Assembly (NCBI GenBank): GCA_965226245.1
Contig: CBDDCL010000015.1
Location: 5,456,001 to 5,520,000, forward strand
Length of the DNA stretch: 64,000 nucleotides
DNA from: CBDCYS01 sp965226245
GTDB taxonomy: Bacteria; Acidobacteriota; Terriglobia; Bryobacterales; UBA6623
Direction: 5' to 3'
The notes beneath the pieces were generated by a model. It did not search any database. It saw only the letters and a program-made list of their open reading frames with translations, and was not told where the DNA came from. How positions within the stretch are numbered: position 1 is the first letter of the stretch; each line of letters starts with the position of its first letter. Of the stretch, positions 1-10,129 are shown one piece after another. A program made the translations under genes and the position numbers.

Positions 1-155
1 GATCAAGCCAGTTAATGCCCGAACAATGCTCCGCCGGAGCCGGCATCTCAGCGAGTTAATGCAGGGAATCAGCGGGCGTCGCGGGGGCCCCGAAGGTCCC
101 GAAGCTTCTGGTTTGACCCATCTCCCGGCCCTCTCTATACTGTTACTGAACTTCG

Positions 156-3100
156 ATGCCCGCCCCCTTTATTCACCTCCACTGTCACACCGATTATTCG
201 CTTCTTGACGGCGCCTGTTCGATCCCGAAGCTGATGAACTTGGCCGCGCGCCAGGAGATGCCGGCGGTCGCGATAACCGACCACGGCAACCTGTTCGGCG
301 CCGTTGAGTTCTACTACGCGGCCAAGGCCAAAGGCATCCAACCGATCATCGGCTGCGAAGTCTACGTCTCGCAGAAAGGACACAAGGTCCGCAACGAGAC
401 CGACCGCTACAACCACCTGGTACTGCTTTGCAAGAATCTTCAGGGGTATCGCAATCTAATCGAACTGGTTTCGACGGCTTACCTCGACGGTTTTTATTAC
501 AAGCCGCGCATCGACAAGGATTTGCTGGCCTCGCACAGCGACGGCCTGATCTGCCTGTCGGCCTGCCTGCGCGGCGATTTGAATGAGGCCCTGCTCGACA
601 AAGGCTACGACGAAGGCCGGCGGCTGGCTTACAGTTACCTCGACATGTTCGGGAAGGAGAACTTCTACCTCGAGGTGCAAGACCACGGGCTGGACCTCGA
701 CAAGAAGCTGCTGCCGCAAGTGTTTCGCCTGAGTCAGGAAAGCGGCATACCCTTGGTAGCGACAAACGACGCGCACTACCTCACCAAAGACGATGCCCGC
801 GCGCACGAATCGCTGCTCTGCATCCAGACCGGCAAGACGCTCAGCGACCCGAACCGGATGCGCTTCAAGACAGACGAGTTCTACATCAAGTCCAGGGAAG
901 AGATGCTGGCGCTGTTCGACGGCGATGAGGCCCCGCTCAACCGTACCTGGGAGATTTCGGAGCAATGCGACCTGAAGCTGGAGAAGGTCGATGATCCTTT
1001 TCCGGCCTTCGAGGTGCCCGAGGGACACACCGCGGACACTTACTTTGAATGGGTCGCGCGCCAGGGATTCGAAGAGCGTAAAGTCCGGCTCGAAGCGCTC
1101 GAAGCCAAGGGCCTGCTGCGAAGCGAACTGGCCGAGTATAGCGGCCGCCTCGACCACGAGATTCGCATCATCCAGGAGATGAAATACTCCGGTTACTTCC
1201 TGATCGTGTGGGACTTCATGCGATTCGCTCGCTCGCAAGACATCCCGGTCGGTCCTGGGCGCGGCTCGGCGGCGGGCTCGCTCGTCGCCTACGCCATGCA
1301 GATCACCGACATCGATCCGCTGCAGTATGGCCTGCTGTTCGAGCGCTTTCTCAATCCCGAGCGGGTGGACATGCCGGATATCGATATCGACTTCTGCATG
1401 CACCGCCGGGGCGAGGTCATCCAGTACGTTACGGAAAAGTACGGACGCGAGCAGGTGGCGCAGATCATCACCTTCAACACGCTGCAGGCCAAGGCCGCCA
1501 TCAAAGACGTTGGCCGCGTGATGGACATGACCTACGCCGAGGTCGACCGCCTGACGAAGCTCGTCCCCAACGTCTTGAACATCAAACTGGCCGAAGCCCT
1601 CAAGCAGGAACCGGCGCTGGCTGCACAAGCGAAAAAGGACCCGCGGGTCGGCGAGCTGATGGAGACCGCACAGCGGCTGGAAGGGGTGTCGCGCAATCCC
1701 TCGGTTCATGCCGCCGGGGTGGTCATCGCGCCGCGGCCACTTAGAGAGTTAGTCCCGCTCTACAAGACGGCGAAGGACGAAATCGTCACTCAATACGACA
1801 TGAAGAGCCTCGACAAGCTGTCGTTGCTCAAGATGGATTTCCTGGGACTGACCACGCTGACGGTCATCGAAGAGGCGCTACGGCTGATCAAGCGGGACAA
1901 GGGAGTCGACCTGCAGCCGCATGAGCTGCCGCTCGATGACAAAGACACCTACGCGCTGCTGTCGCGCGGCTTGACCAGCGGTGTGTTCCAGTTTGAATCC
2001 GAGGGCATGCGCGACCTCTTGCGCCGCTATCAGCCCGAGCGGCTGGAGGACCTGATCGCCCTCAACGCTCTTTACCGCCCGGGCCCTCTCCAGGGCGGCA
2101 TGGTCAGCGACTTTATTGACCGGCGGCACGGGCGCAAGCCGGTCACCTACGACTTGCCGGTTCTCAAGGATCTGCTCGAAGAAACCCACGGAGTGATCGT
2201 TTACCAAGAGCAAGTGATGCAGATCGCCAACCTGGTGGCGGGCTACTCGCTGGGAGAAGCCGACTTGCTGCGGCGGGCGATGGGGAAGAAGAAGGCTTCA
2301 GAGATGGCCGCGCAGCGCGAGCGCTTTGTCAAAGGCGCGTTAGAGCGAGGTTATCCCAAGCGCAAGGTCATCAAGCTTTTTGAGCTGATGGAGCAGTTCG
2401 CCGGTTACGGGTTCAACAAATCGCACTCGGCGGCCTACGGCTTCGTCGCTTTTGTGACGGCCTACCTGAAAACGCACTATCCGGTCTACTTTATGGCGGC
2501 GCTGCTGTCGTCGGAAACCAGCAACACCGACAAGGTGGTGAAGTACATCAACGAATGCCGGGACATGAAAATCGAGATCCAGCCGCCGGACTGCAACTAC
2601 AGCGACTGGAATTTCAGGCCGGCGGGAGAATCCGCCATCCGCTTCGGCTTCAGCGCCATTAAGAATCTTGGGCAGAAAGCCGTGAAAGCGCTGATCGAAG
2701 CCCGCGAAGCGGAAGGGAAGTTTCGTTCGTTGTTTCACTTGGCCGAATCCGTCGATTGGAAATACCTCAACAAGCGAATGCTCGAAAGCGCCATCAAAGC
2801 CGGCGCGCTCGATTCGCTGGGGGGCCATCGCGCTCAGCTGGTTTCGGGGCTGGACCGCGCCATCGAGCTGGGGCAGCGCGCCTCGCGCGACCGCGCCACC
2901 GGCCAGCACGGATTATTCGCGGCCTTCCAGCAGAAGGCCGAGAGCGCGGATGACCAACTGCCGGAAGTTCCGCAATGGCCGGAGCGCGACAAGCTGGCCG
3001 GCGAGAAGGAAATACTTGGGTTCTACGTCACCGGCCATCCCCTGAACGCCTACGAAGAGAAAATTGCCGAGCTGTCCACCAAGGACAGCTCGAAGCTCGA

Positions 3101-3632
3101 AGGCTTGGAGCAGGGGACGGATGTGGCGTTGTGCGGGCTGTTGACCTCCGTCGCGCGCAAGCGCAACCGCGAGGGCCGGCCCTGGGCGGCGGCTGTACTT
3201 GAGGATCTGAAAGGCAGCGTTGACCTGCTGGTCTTCGCCAACGCTTATGAGGAGTTGTCGCCGTTGCTGGTCGACGACCAGGCGGTTCTGCTGCACGGAA
3301 GCGTTCGAGTCGACGAGAACAGCGCTCCCAAAGTCGCGGTGAGCGCGATCGTTCCTCTCGACAACGCCCGCGTATCCTTGCCCAAGCAGATCACGATCAC
3401 CGTCCGGCTTGGGGGCCAAAACGGTCAGGGCGACGGGAACGGCACGGCGAAGCGTCTGCGCCAACTCTTTGCGAGCAAACCCGGCGAAACCGATGTTCGC
3501 CTGCGGCTGCTGCGAAGCAAGGAGTTTTTGGTCTCCTACGACGTGCCGGACAGGGTTCGGGCGGATCGCGAGTTTCGCCACTCTGTAGAGGAAATCTGCG
3601 GCGCCGGCTCGATCGAAATTATGCCTGGCTAA
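156..3632 (+). CDS. dnaE: DNA polymerase III alpha subunit
   Basis: This is the catalytic subunit of the replicative DNA polymerase III (C family), 1158 aa, the usual length for DnaE1. The N-terminal PHP domain opens with HLHCHTDYSLLDGA (about residues 8-21). GPGRGSAAGSLVAYA lies near residue 367. The catalytic palm motif PDIDIDF lies near residues 407-413 and carries the acidic metal ligands. The tandem HhH region and an OB-fold follow. A beta-clamp motif, QHGLF, sits near residue 917. The ATG at 156 begins the PHP domain directly; there is no strong Shine-Dalgarno sequence. The gene is intact, with no intein or split. No neighbour forms an obvious operon with it. A long antisense frame inside it is a codon-bias shadow. 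Confidence 0.97.
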   Translation: MPAPFIHLHCHTDYSLLDGACSIPKLMNLAARQEMPAVAITDHGNLFGAVEFYYAAKAKGIQPIIGCEVYVSQKGHKVRNETDRYNHLVLLCKNLQGYRNLIELVSTAYLDGFYYKPRIDKDLLASHSDGLICLSACLRGDLNEALLDKGYDEGRRLAYSYLDMFGKENFYLEVQDHGLDLDKKLLPQVFRLSQESGIPLVATNDAHYLTKDDARAHESLLCIQTGKTLSDPNRMRFKTDEFYIKSREEMLALFDGDEAPLNRTWEISEQCDLKLEKVDDPFPAFEVPEGHTADTYFEWVARQGFEERKVRLEALEAKGLLRSELAEYSGRLDHEIRIIQEMKYSGYFLIVWDFMRFARSQDIPVGPGRGSAAGSLVAYAMQITDIDPLQYGLLFERFLNPERVDMPDIDIDFCMHRRGEVIQYVTEKYGREQVAQIITFNTLQAKAAIKDVGRVMDMTYAEVDRLTKLVPNVLNIKLAEALKQEPALAAQAKKDPRVGELMETAQRLEGVSRNPSVHAAGVVIAPRPLRELVPLYKTAKDEIVTQYDMKSLDKLSLLKMDFLGLTTLTVIEEALRLIKRDKGVDLQPHELPLDDKDTYALLSRGLTSGVFQFESEGMRDLLRRYQPERLEDLIALNALYRPGPLQGGMVSDFIDRRHGRKPVTYDLPVLKDLLEETHGVIVYQEQVMQIANLVAGYSLGEADLLRRAMGKKKASEMAAQRERFVKGALERGYPKRKVIKLFELMEQFAGYGFNKSHSAAYGFVAFVTAYLKTHYPVYFMAALLSSETSNTDKVVKYINECRDMKIEIQPPDCNYSDWNFRPAGESAIRFGFSAIKNLGQKAVKALIEAREAEGKFRSLFHLAESVDWKYLNKRMLESAIKAGALDSLGGHRAQLVSGLDRAIELGQRASRDRATGQHGLFAAFQQKAESADDQLPEVPQWPERDKLAGEKEILGFYVTGHPLNAYEEKIAELSTKDSSKLEGLEQGTDVALCGLLTSVARKRNREGRPWAAAVLEDLKGSVDLLVFANAYEELSPLLVDDQAVLLHGSVRVDENSAPKVAVSAIVPLDNARVSLPKQITITVRLGGQNGQGDGNGTAKRLRQLFASKPGETDVRLRLLRSKEFLVSYDVPDRVRADREFRHSVEEICGAGSIEIMPG

Positions 3633-3790
3633 GCAAAAGGCTCGGAGCGAAAGCGGCTGGTTAACTTGGATGCGGCGAAACCCTGTTCGGCAAATCAGTC
3701 TCAACCCGAACCTTCCCCGGAGTTGCGATAATCGTTGCTTGCCCCCCCCCGTACGATAACCCCTCATACGATCGCCGGACAGCAGTCACC

Positions 3791-4056
3791 GTACTAGTGT
3801 AGTGCGCCAATGATGCCGCAACGTATAGATTTCCGTTGGGAAGAGGGAAGCCCGTTAAAACGGGCTGACAAAGCTTGAGCGAACGGGCCTGCCAGCCGTA
3901 AAACGATTGGCCTAAGAACACCAAGCCGCGTGAACGCGGCTAGAATGGTCCGCATCACCGTGTGCATTTGGCCCGCATAGATCTCTTCTACGCCGCTCAC
4001 AGGCAAGGAAGCGGCTCACGATAAGTTTCAGTCTGTTTGGCGCACTACACTAGTAT
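3791..4056. mobile_element. MITE-like element with 17-bp terminal inverted repeats and TA ends
   Basis: The ends read TACTAGTGTAGTGCGCCAA (3792-3810) and its exact reverse complement (4037-4055). The non-coding body is about 265 bp. The outermost TA on both sides looks like the TA target duplication of IS630/Tc1-type elements, and CTAGT is also how the IS630 copy at 21877-23107 begins. No transposase is encoded. The interior carries two short palindromes (around 3860-3880 and 3923-3943). It fills the dnaE-accA gap. Confidence 0.75.
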
Positions 4057-4085
4057 CCCGACTGAGCTGCCTCGCTACCAATTCC

Positions 4086-5075
4086 ATGGACATCAATCCC
4101 AGCGACCGAATTCCAGAGCTGGAACGACTGATCGCTGACCTGCGGAAGGAGCACTCAGACCCTGAATCCAAAGCTCGTCTTGAAGAGACCGAGACCGAGC
4201 TGGAAAAACTCCGCGGCGAAGCGGCCGCTGACGCGGAAAATCCACCTGGGGAGTCGAAAGAGCCGGCCAAGCGCTCAGCTTGGGAACGGGTCCAGCTCGC
4301 GCGGCATCCTCGGCGGCCTCACACACTCGATTACATTTCGAGGATCTTTACCGGCTTTCAAGAGATCCACGGCGACCGTCTCTTTGCCGATGACCCCGCC
4401 ATCGTTGCCGGATACGCCCTGTTCCACGGCGCGCCGGTTGTTGTGATTGGCCAGCAGAAGGGCCGTGACACGAAACAGAAACTGCATCGTAATTTCGGCA
4501 TGCCCAAGCCGGAAGGGTATCGCAAGGCCTTGCGCGTCATGCAATTGGCGGCCAAGTTCAAGCGGCCCATTCTGACTTTCCTCGACACCCCCGGCGCCTA
4601 CCCTGGGATCCAGGCCGAAGAGCGGGGCCAAGCAGAGGCGATCGCCAGGAACCTGCGCTCCATGGCTCAGATGCCCGTCCCGATTGTCGTGGCGTGCATT
4701 GGGGAAGGCGGCAGCGGCGGAGCCTTGGCGCTGGGCGTGGGCAACCGCGTGCTGATCCTCGAGAACGCTGTTTACAGTGTCATCTCGCCTGAAAGCTGCG
4801 CTGCCATCGTGTGGCACGACTCCAGCAAGGCGGAGCTGGCGGCCGAAGCCCTCAAGCTGACTGCCGAGGACCTGCTCGAGCTCAAGCTGGTCGACCGCGT
4901 CGTCGACGAACCCGGCGACGGCGCCCACGCGGACTATGATGGAGCCGCGGCCCGCCTAGGCGATGCGCTCAAGGCCACCCTGGCTGAACTCGAGCATATG
5001 AGCGGCGATGAGCTGGTCGAAGACCGCTTCCAGAAGTTCCGCGTCATGGGGAATTTCTTTGAGGAAGTAACTTAG
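4086..5075 (+). CDS. accA: Acetyl-CoA carboxylase carboxyltransferase subunit alpha
   Basis: AccA, with AccD, transfers the carboxyl group from biotinylated BCCP to acetyl-CoA to give malonyl-CoA, the first step of fatty-acid synthesis in the cytoplasm. The 329-aa product has the family order: a charged helical N-terminus (1-80), then the crotonase-like carboxyltransferase fold with RHPRRPHTLDYI, TFLDTPGAYPGIQAEERGQ and the glycine-rich GEGGSGGALALGVG (about residues 205-218), then the SPESCAAIVWHD motif. The N-terminal linker (residues 45-62) is more acidic and Pro/Glu-rich than in E. coli AccA. The ATG at 4086 is the only start that keeps the N-terminal helix. It stands alone, between a MITE and a group II intron. 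Confidence 0.96.
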   Translation: MDINPSDRIPELERLIADLRKEHSDPESKARLEETETELEKLRGEAAADAENPPGESKEPAKRSAWERVQLARHPRRPHTLDYISRIFTGFQEIHGDRLFADDPAIVAGYALFHGAPVVVIGQQKGRDTKQKLHRNFGMPKPEGYRKALRVMQLAAKFKRPILTFLDTPGAYPGIQAEERGQAEAIARNLRSMAQMPVPIVVACIGEGGSGGALALGVGNRVLILENAVYSVISPESCAAIVWHDSSKAELAAEALKLTAEDLLELKLVDRVVDEPGDGAHADYDGAAARLGDALKATLAELEHMSGDELVEDRFQKFRVMGNFFEEVT

Positions 5076-5393
5076 CCCGCGCCGGCCGCGGCGGAAACAC
5101 CATCATCACTGCCTTCACCCAACTGCGCAATTGCCCCCAACCGCTGAAGCACGCCAAGAGCATCCCAGTTCCGCCACGCTTCCAGCCCGCTTTTCCCAGT
5201 GCGCCTTTTCGGCGCGGACACCCTGTGGGAGGAAGGAGCCCACCCATGTAGTTGTCGGTAAGCATGAAAGCTGACGAGCGGCGCGGTCGGGTAATCGGCC
5301 GGGCGGAAGCCTCGTGACAAAGTCCAGAGAAAGCTGGGCGAGCAAGCTGGCAGGCCGTAACGCGCAGTAAGCCTGAGCAGGCCTCTGCGGCGG

Positions 5394-6433
5394 GTGATGC
5401 TTCACAAGCCCGGCGGCGGCGAGCGTCCGCTCGGCATCCCGACCATTCGGGACCGTGTGGCGCAGAGCGCTGCCAAGCTGGTGATCGAGCCGATCTTCGA
5501 GTCGGACTTGGACCCGGAGGCCTATGGCTGCCGGCCAAAACGGAGCGCGCACGACGCCATCCGGAGAGTCCATGAACTGCTGTGTAAAGGCTGCACCGAT
5601 GTGGTCGATGCCGCTTTATCGAAGTACTTCGATACGATTCCGCACGCCGAGCTGCTGCAGTGCGTGGCGCGGCGTATTGCGGACCGGCAAGTCTTCAATG
5701 TCATCAAGAGGTGGCTGAAGACGCCGGTCGAAGAGCGGGACGAGCACGGGAAACGGCGGATGACGGGCGGCAGCAAGAGTAAGTGCGGCAGCCCGCAGGG
5801 TGGCGTGATCAGCCCTCTGCTGGCCAATCTGTACCTGAACCGTTTTCTGCAGTACTGGCGGCGGACGGGGAAGGGAAGTGAGTTCCGAGCTGTCATCGTT
5901 CACTGCGCCGCTGACTTCGTGATTCTCAGCCGCGGCAGCGCGGCGAGGCGCTGGAGTTCAGCGCGGCAGTGATGGAGCGGATCGGGCTGACCCTGAACCG
6001 CACGAAGACCAAGCTGGTGCAGGCCAAGCAGGAGCGGTTTGACTTTCTGGGATACACGTTCGGGCCGCATCGTTTCAAGCAGGATGGCCATTGGTATTTG
6101 GGGGCTTCTCCGTCGGCGAAGAGCGTGGCACGGCTGAGAGGGAAGGTGCGTGAGGTGTTGCGTCCGGCTGAAGTGGGGCGCTGGGAGGAGGTGCGAGGCC
6201 GGCTGAACCGAGTGTTGGCGGGCTGGGCGAATTACTGCTCTTATGGGACCCGGCTGATGGCGTATCGGGCGGTGGACAACCACGTGCATGAGCGAGTACG
6301 AGGATTTTTGCGGAGGCGGAGGAAGGTGTCGTCGCGCGGCGCCCGGCAGTTGAGCGGCCAGGTGGTGTGTGGCAAATTAGGCGTGGTACGCCTGCGCCGG
6401 GTACACCTGGGACCGCCGCCCGCGACAGCTTGA
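5394..6433 (+). pseudogene. Group II intron reverse transcriptase/maturase, inactivated
   Basis: Two overlapping frames (5394-5972 and 5969-6433) together match a group II intron RT from palm motif 1 through the maturase X domain: LGIPTIRDRVAQ, then CGSPQGGVISPLLANLYLN (motif 4), then the KTKLVQ...FDFLGYTF region, and a group II maturase-like C-terminus (GWANYCSYG). The N-terminal RT0 region is missing or unreadable. Motif A reads VDAALSKYFD where VDADLSKYFD is usual. The YADD box reads CAADF. Thus catalytic aspartates are lost at both sites, in addition to the frameshift near 5970. Confidence 0.85.
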
Positions 6434-6451
6434 GGGATGAAGCCGGCCGGA

Positions 6452-6484
<33 letters not shown>

Positions 6485-6873
6485 GATGAGCGGGGACGGG
6501 AAACGGGACCAACACGCCCAAGGGCGTCCAGAGCACCCGCGCCCGTCCTCGACTCTACCCAGCTGACGGTCGAAGCACGCGATAGGCGAACTCGTCCGCG
6601 GGGTGATGACCTCGATACAACGAACGGAGAGCAACTCGAACCGTCGTCCCGGCCGGAAAGCGACCGAGTCGTCCCCGAGATCAACCCCTCACCGGTCCTA
6701 CTACTCTCATTGTAGGGCCCGTGTCAAGTGCTTCAGATGATTTTGTAGATAGATGGCTGAAAACAATAGTGTGTCTCTTGTATGGGCGGTTTCTTTGCGT
6801 CGAAAAAGAGATTTTGTTGGAACGGGCGGATGCGGGCCCGCTTGCTCATGCCCCGAGACTCCCGGCGCGGATT

Positions 6874-6938
6874 GATCCGCTCGAAATAACCGCTTGCTCA
6901 CGCGCGCGGCTCCGGCAACGCAGCGTTTGGAGCCGCGC
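6874..6938. repeat. Dispersed intergenic repeat with hairpin
   Basis: The intergenic region 6511-7074 holds no gene. It contains GATCCGCT...AACCGCTTGCTCACGCGCGC, followed by a 10-bp inverted repeat (6904-6913 with 6929-6938). The same core recurs in reverse orientation at 46888-46934, so this is a repeat family and not a coding remnant. Confidence 0.6.
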
Positions 6939-7074
6939 CTGTTTTTCAAAGAGATGGCCCGCGGAGTTCACAGCTTGGGAGGGACCAGCCGTTGACCGGC
7001 TGAGCGTCTGTCTCCTCGCTTACCGATTCCCGTAGAATTTAGTAAGTTGCCACTCAGCCTAGAACCACCCAACC

Positions 7075-8640
7075 ATGGACACCCACTCGATTATCGAATT
7101 CCTGCTCTTGCTGCTGATCGCGGCATCTCTGATCGCCTTTGTCACCTTCCGATTCAAGGTCCCCTACACGGTGGCCTTGGTTTTCGGCGGAGTCTTGATC
7201 GACCTGTTCCATCTGCCCATCATCGAGCACATGCGGGAATCGGATGAGCGCTTGCTGACCCCCGACATCATCTTCATGGTCTTTCTGCCTGGTCTGCTGT
7301 TCGAGGCCGGCATCAACCTCCACGTGCGGCACTTGACGAGCAACATTACCCCGATTCTGCTGTTGGCGATTCCGGGCGTCATCGTTGCCACCCTTGTCAC
7401 AGGGCTCGCGGTTCACTGGGCGCTCGGGTTGCCTTTGATCGCCGCTCTGGTTTTCGGTGTCCTGATCGCTGCCACCGATCCCATCTCCGTGCTCGCCTTG
7501 TTCAAAGAGCTGGGCGCTCCCAAACGGCTCAACGTCCTGATCGAAGGCGAAAGCCTCTTTAACGATGGAACGGCCGTGGTCTTATTCCAGATCTTGCTGG
7601 CCGGTGTTGCTAGCGGAGATTTCGATCTTGTCCAGGGAATCGGGAGATTTCTTGTCGTGGCGCTGGGAGGAGGCGCACTGGGCGCGGGACTCGGTTACCT
7701 GGTCAGCCGCGCCACCGAGCGCATCGACGACGCCCGCGTCGAGATCACCCTCACCACGATCCTCGCCTACGGGTCGTTCTTGCTGGCCGAACAGCTTCAC
7801 GTTTCGGGAGTGATCGCGACCGTTGGCGCCGCGCTGATGATCGGCAACTTCGGCGCCGAAACCGGCATGAGCTCGCGAACTCGTGTCGCCCTGTGGTCTT
7901 TCTGGGAGTATTGGGCTTTTGTCATCAACTCCCTGGTGTTCTTGATGATTGGTATCGAGGTACACATCCTCGACTTGATAGGCCACTGGCCGGCAATTGC
8001 GCTGGCCATCGGCGTAGTCCTGCTCGGGCGTATTGTTACGGTCTACGCGATAACTCCGCTGAGCAACGTCTTTTCGAAGCCGATCTCGCTTGTTTGGCGG
8101 CACGTTCTTGTCTGGGGAGGAATTCACGGCAGCGTATCGCTGGCCCTGGTTCTCACCCTTCCCTTGGATTTCCCGCACCACGGTCAGATTCTGGCCATGA
8201 CGTTCGGGGTGGTGGCATTTTCGATTGTGCTACAAGGCCTAACGGTGGCGCCGCTGATGAGACGGCTTGGAATCGAAATGGGCAAAGAGGATGACTACGA
8301 CAAGATCAAGGTTCGCCGTATGGCGATCACATCCGAGCTGCAAGAGCTGGACCGCATGCAGCGCGCGGATTTGATTTCTCCCGCGACGTTTGAGAAGCTT
8401 CGGAGTGAGCTGGACAGCAAGCTGCAGCAGGTCCATTCCCGCATGGACACTTTGTACTCCGCGCTTCCCGAGCGTGCCGATCAAGAGCTCCAAGAAGCCC
8501 GCGTCCACCTGATCCATGCCGAGAAAGCAGCCGTGCAGCGCGCGCTCAGCGAGGGTTTGATATCCCTTCACACCGCGGAAGAAATGCTGGAACGCGCCGA
8601 CGATGAACTCGATGCGCTTTCGCGCCAAGAGCACGAGTAA
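7075..8640 (+). CDS. CPA1-type Na+/H+ antiporter
   Basis: This 521-aa inner-membrane monovalent cation/proton antiporter has about 12 hydrophobic segments in residues 1-405. The family's transport motifs are visible: ATDPISVLALFKELG (about residues 137-151) and LIEGESLFNDGTAVVLF (about 155-171). A 110-residue charged, helical cytoplasmic tail (about 410-521) follows; such tails are often regulatory in CPA1 proteins. The ATG at 7075 starts just before the first transmembrane helix. Sequence alone cannot separate Na+ from K+ preference, so no symbol is given. It is single-copy and not in an evident operon. Confidence 0.93.
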   Translation: MDTHSIIEFLLLLLIAASLIAFVTFRFKVPYTVALVFGGVLIDLFHLPIIEHMRESDERLLTPDIIFMVFLPGLLFEAGINLHVRHLTSNITPILLLAIPGVIVATLVTGLAVHWALGLPLIAALVFGVLIAATDPISVLALFKELGAPKRLNVLIEGESLFNDGTAVVLFQILLAGVASGDFDLVQGIGRFLVVALGGGALGAGLGYLVSRATERIDDARVEITLTTILAYGSFLLAEQLHVSGVIATVGAALMIGNFGAETGMSSRTRVALWSFWEYWAFVINSLVFLMIGIEVHILDLIGHWPAIALAIGVVLLGRIVTVYAITPLSNVFSKPISLVWRHVLVWGGIHGSVSLALVLTLPLDFPHHGQILAMTFGVVAFSIVLQGLTVAPLMRRLGIEMGKEDDYDKIKVRRMAITSELQELDRMQRADLISPATFEKLRSELDSKLQQVHSRMDTLYSALPERADQELQEARVHLIHAEKAAVQRALSEGLISLHTAEEMLERADDELDALSRQEHE

Positions 8641-8778
8641 GGGCGCGCCGCCTCGCGCCTGTGGCGCGTGGTCAGGGGAAATACACGAGGGTTCCAGCAT
8701 TCCCGCCGATAAGGAAGAAGAGGCATCCCAAAGTGACCGGGCGTCAGGCCTGTCCGAAGGGGCTTCCGAAGTCGGTGC

Positions 8779-8961
8779 ATGTGGATCAAGTACTGGGTAA
8801 TCATCTTGCTCGCCCTGCTGGCGGGAACTCTCGCCTGCGCCTATAACGATCCCGGCGTCGGCGGGAAGGTCGCCGCCGTTCTCGATGTGGTGCGAGCCGA
8901 ATCGGCCTCCCTTGTGCGGCAGATCTCGGCGATCATGGACGGCTGGATGAAGGGCCGCTGA
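8779..8961 (+). CDS. Small hydrophobic protein of unknown function
   Basis: This 60-residue frame starts MWIKYWVIILLALLAGTLAC. That is one N-terminal hydrophobic helix ending in LAGTLAC, which could be a lipobox-like or signal-type end. About 40 amphipathic residues follow. It sits 138 bp downstream of the antiporter on the same strand and ends before a convergent gene. There is no strong ribosome-binding site and no recognised family. It could be a small lipoprotein or a non-coding frame. Confidence 0.4.
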   Translation: MWIKYWVIILLALLAGTLACAYNDPGVGGKVAAVLDVVRAESASLVRQISAIMDGWMKGR

Positions 8962-9058
8962 CGACCGCATGCAGGCGACCGCATGCAGGCGACCAGGACC
9001 CGTACAGCGCTAGCCACGTTCACGTGGCGGCGTCCTTTTCATCCGGCCCGTGCTGGTC

Positions 9059-9751
9059 TCACAAACTCTTGGATAACTTCAACGGCGAGTTAAGAAATCG
9101 CAGAAACGGCATCATCGCCCGGAAGGACTTCAGCAGCTCCGTCGAAAGCTTCGGGGTCTCCGTGATCTCAGGCGGCAACTGATTCATCGCAAGGAATTGC
9201 TTATGGACCAGCAGATCCGCCGCCGGATGGTCCTTCGCAAAACCCTTCGGCGCCCGCTTCAGAGTCTCGCCCGTCATTTCTCCAAAACATCTCCGGAAGA
9301 CGCGTTCCTTCAACAGCGCCCGGAACTCGGCGGCGTGGCTCGCGAGGTGATTCCGAATAGCCAGCAACTCGCCCGGGCCCGGCGCGTAGACCCCGCCGCC
9401 GACCAGGATCTCGTCGGGCGATATGTGAAAGTACGTCCCTGCGCCCGCGTGCTTCGGGAGTCCGCGCGGGCTGAACACGGCGGCGATCCAAGTCTTGTAG
9501 GGGCTCTTATCCTTGCTGAAACGCACGTCGCGATAAATGCGGTAAATCGCTTTCTTGGGGTCGGAGTTCAATTCGGGCGCGAACTCTCGCATGACCTCTC
9601 CAAGCAAGAGAACCAGCTCGCTCATCGGCCCTCTGACCTTGTCTTCGTAGATTGGCTTGCGGGGCGTGAACCACTCGCGGGTGTTGTTTCGCTTGAGATC
9701 ACCCAGGAACTTGCGCGCCTCGGGCGGGAAACCGGCGAATTTGGATCGCAT
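9059..9751 (-). CDS. DUF2461 domain protein
   Basis: The 230-aa product matches the DUF2461/TIGR02453 family: FLGDLKRNNTREWFTPRK near the N-terminus, IYRIYRDVRFSKDKSPYKT in the middle, and AGTYFHISPDEILVGGGVY. The biochemical function of the family is unknown. The reading frame stays open upstream to 10039, but that part is a repeat-rich, arginine/proline-rich extension unlike the family. The start at the ATG on 9749-9751, just before the domain, is therefore chosen. Confidence 0.88.
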   Translation of the reverse strand: MRSKFAGFPPEARKFLGDLKRNNTREWFTPRKPIYEDKVRGPMSELVLLLGEVMREFAPELNSDPKKAIYRIYRDVRFSKDKSPYKTWIAAVFSPRGLPKHAGAGTYFHISPDEILVGGGVYAPGPGELLAIRNHLASHAAEFRALLKERVFRRCFGEMTGETLKRAPKGFAKDHPAADLLVHKQFLAMNQLPPEITETPKLSTELLKSFRAMMPFLRFLNSPLKLSKSL

Positions 9752-9848
9752 TCCGTCCAAGGTAGCAGGTCGGGGGGTCTGGTTCTTCGGGCGCACAAAG
9801 AGGAGGAACCGTGCCACGGACGCCGCCACGAATGGCGACGCGGCGCAA

Positions 9849-10024
9849 TGTCGGCAAGGATGCCGACACGGCGCGGGCGGAAGTCTGCGCTTACGCCGGC
9901 CCGGAGGCCGATGCGGCCCGCCAGGAGGCGCGTGCCACCTCGGGGCGGTTCGTCCCCCCTGTCTGCAGAATGCAGAAACTCCAGCTGTCGGCAAGAGTGC
10001 CGACACGGCACGCTGAAAGCGTGC
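9849..10024. repeat. Two copies of a TGTCGGCA palindrome plus a hairpin
   Basis: The 378-bp gap between the DUF2461 gene and the next gene contains TGTCGGCAAGGATGCCGACA (9849-9868) and TGTCGGCAAGAGTGCCGACA (9986-10005). Both are near-perfect palindromes with a 4-5 nt loop. A GCACGCTGAAAGCGTGC hairpin follows directly at 10008-10024. No gene is seen here. The arrangement looks like a REP/BIME-type intergenic repeat. Confidence 0.6.
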
Positions 10025-10129
10025 ACCACGCCGGGCCACGACGATTCAAACATTGCCCCATCCAAACCCCGAAACGTGACTGCTAAACCTGATAGAATAA
10101 CCAGTGTTTGATGAAGCTGGGGAATTCGT

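Noticed and set aside
456..1709. 417-codon antisense open frame inside dnaE
   Set aside because: It lies wholly opposite dnaE, shows no motif or ribosome-binding site and is typical of high-GC codon bias.
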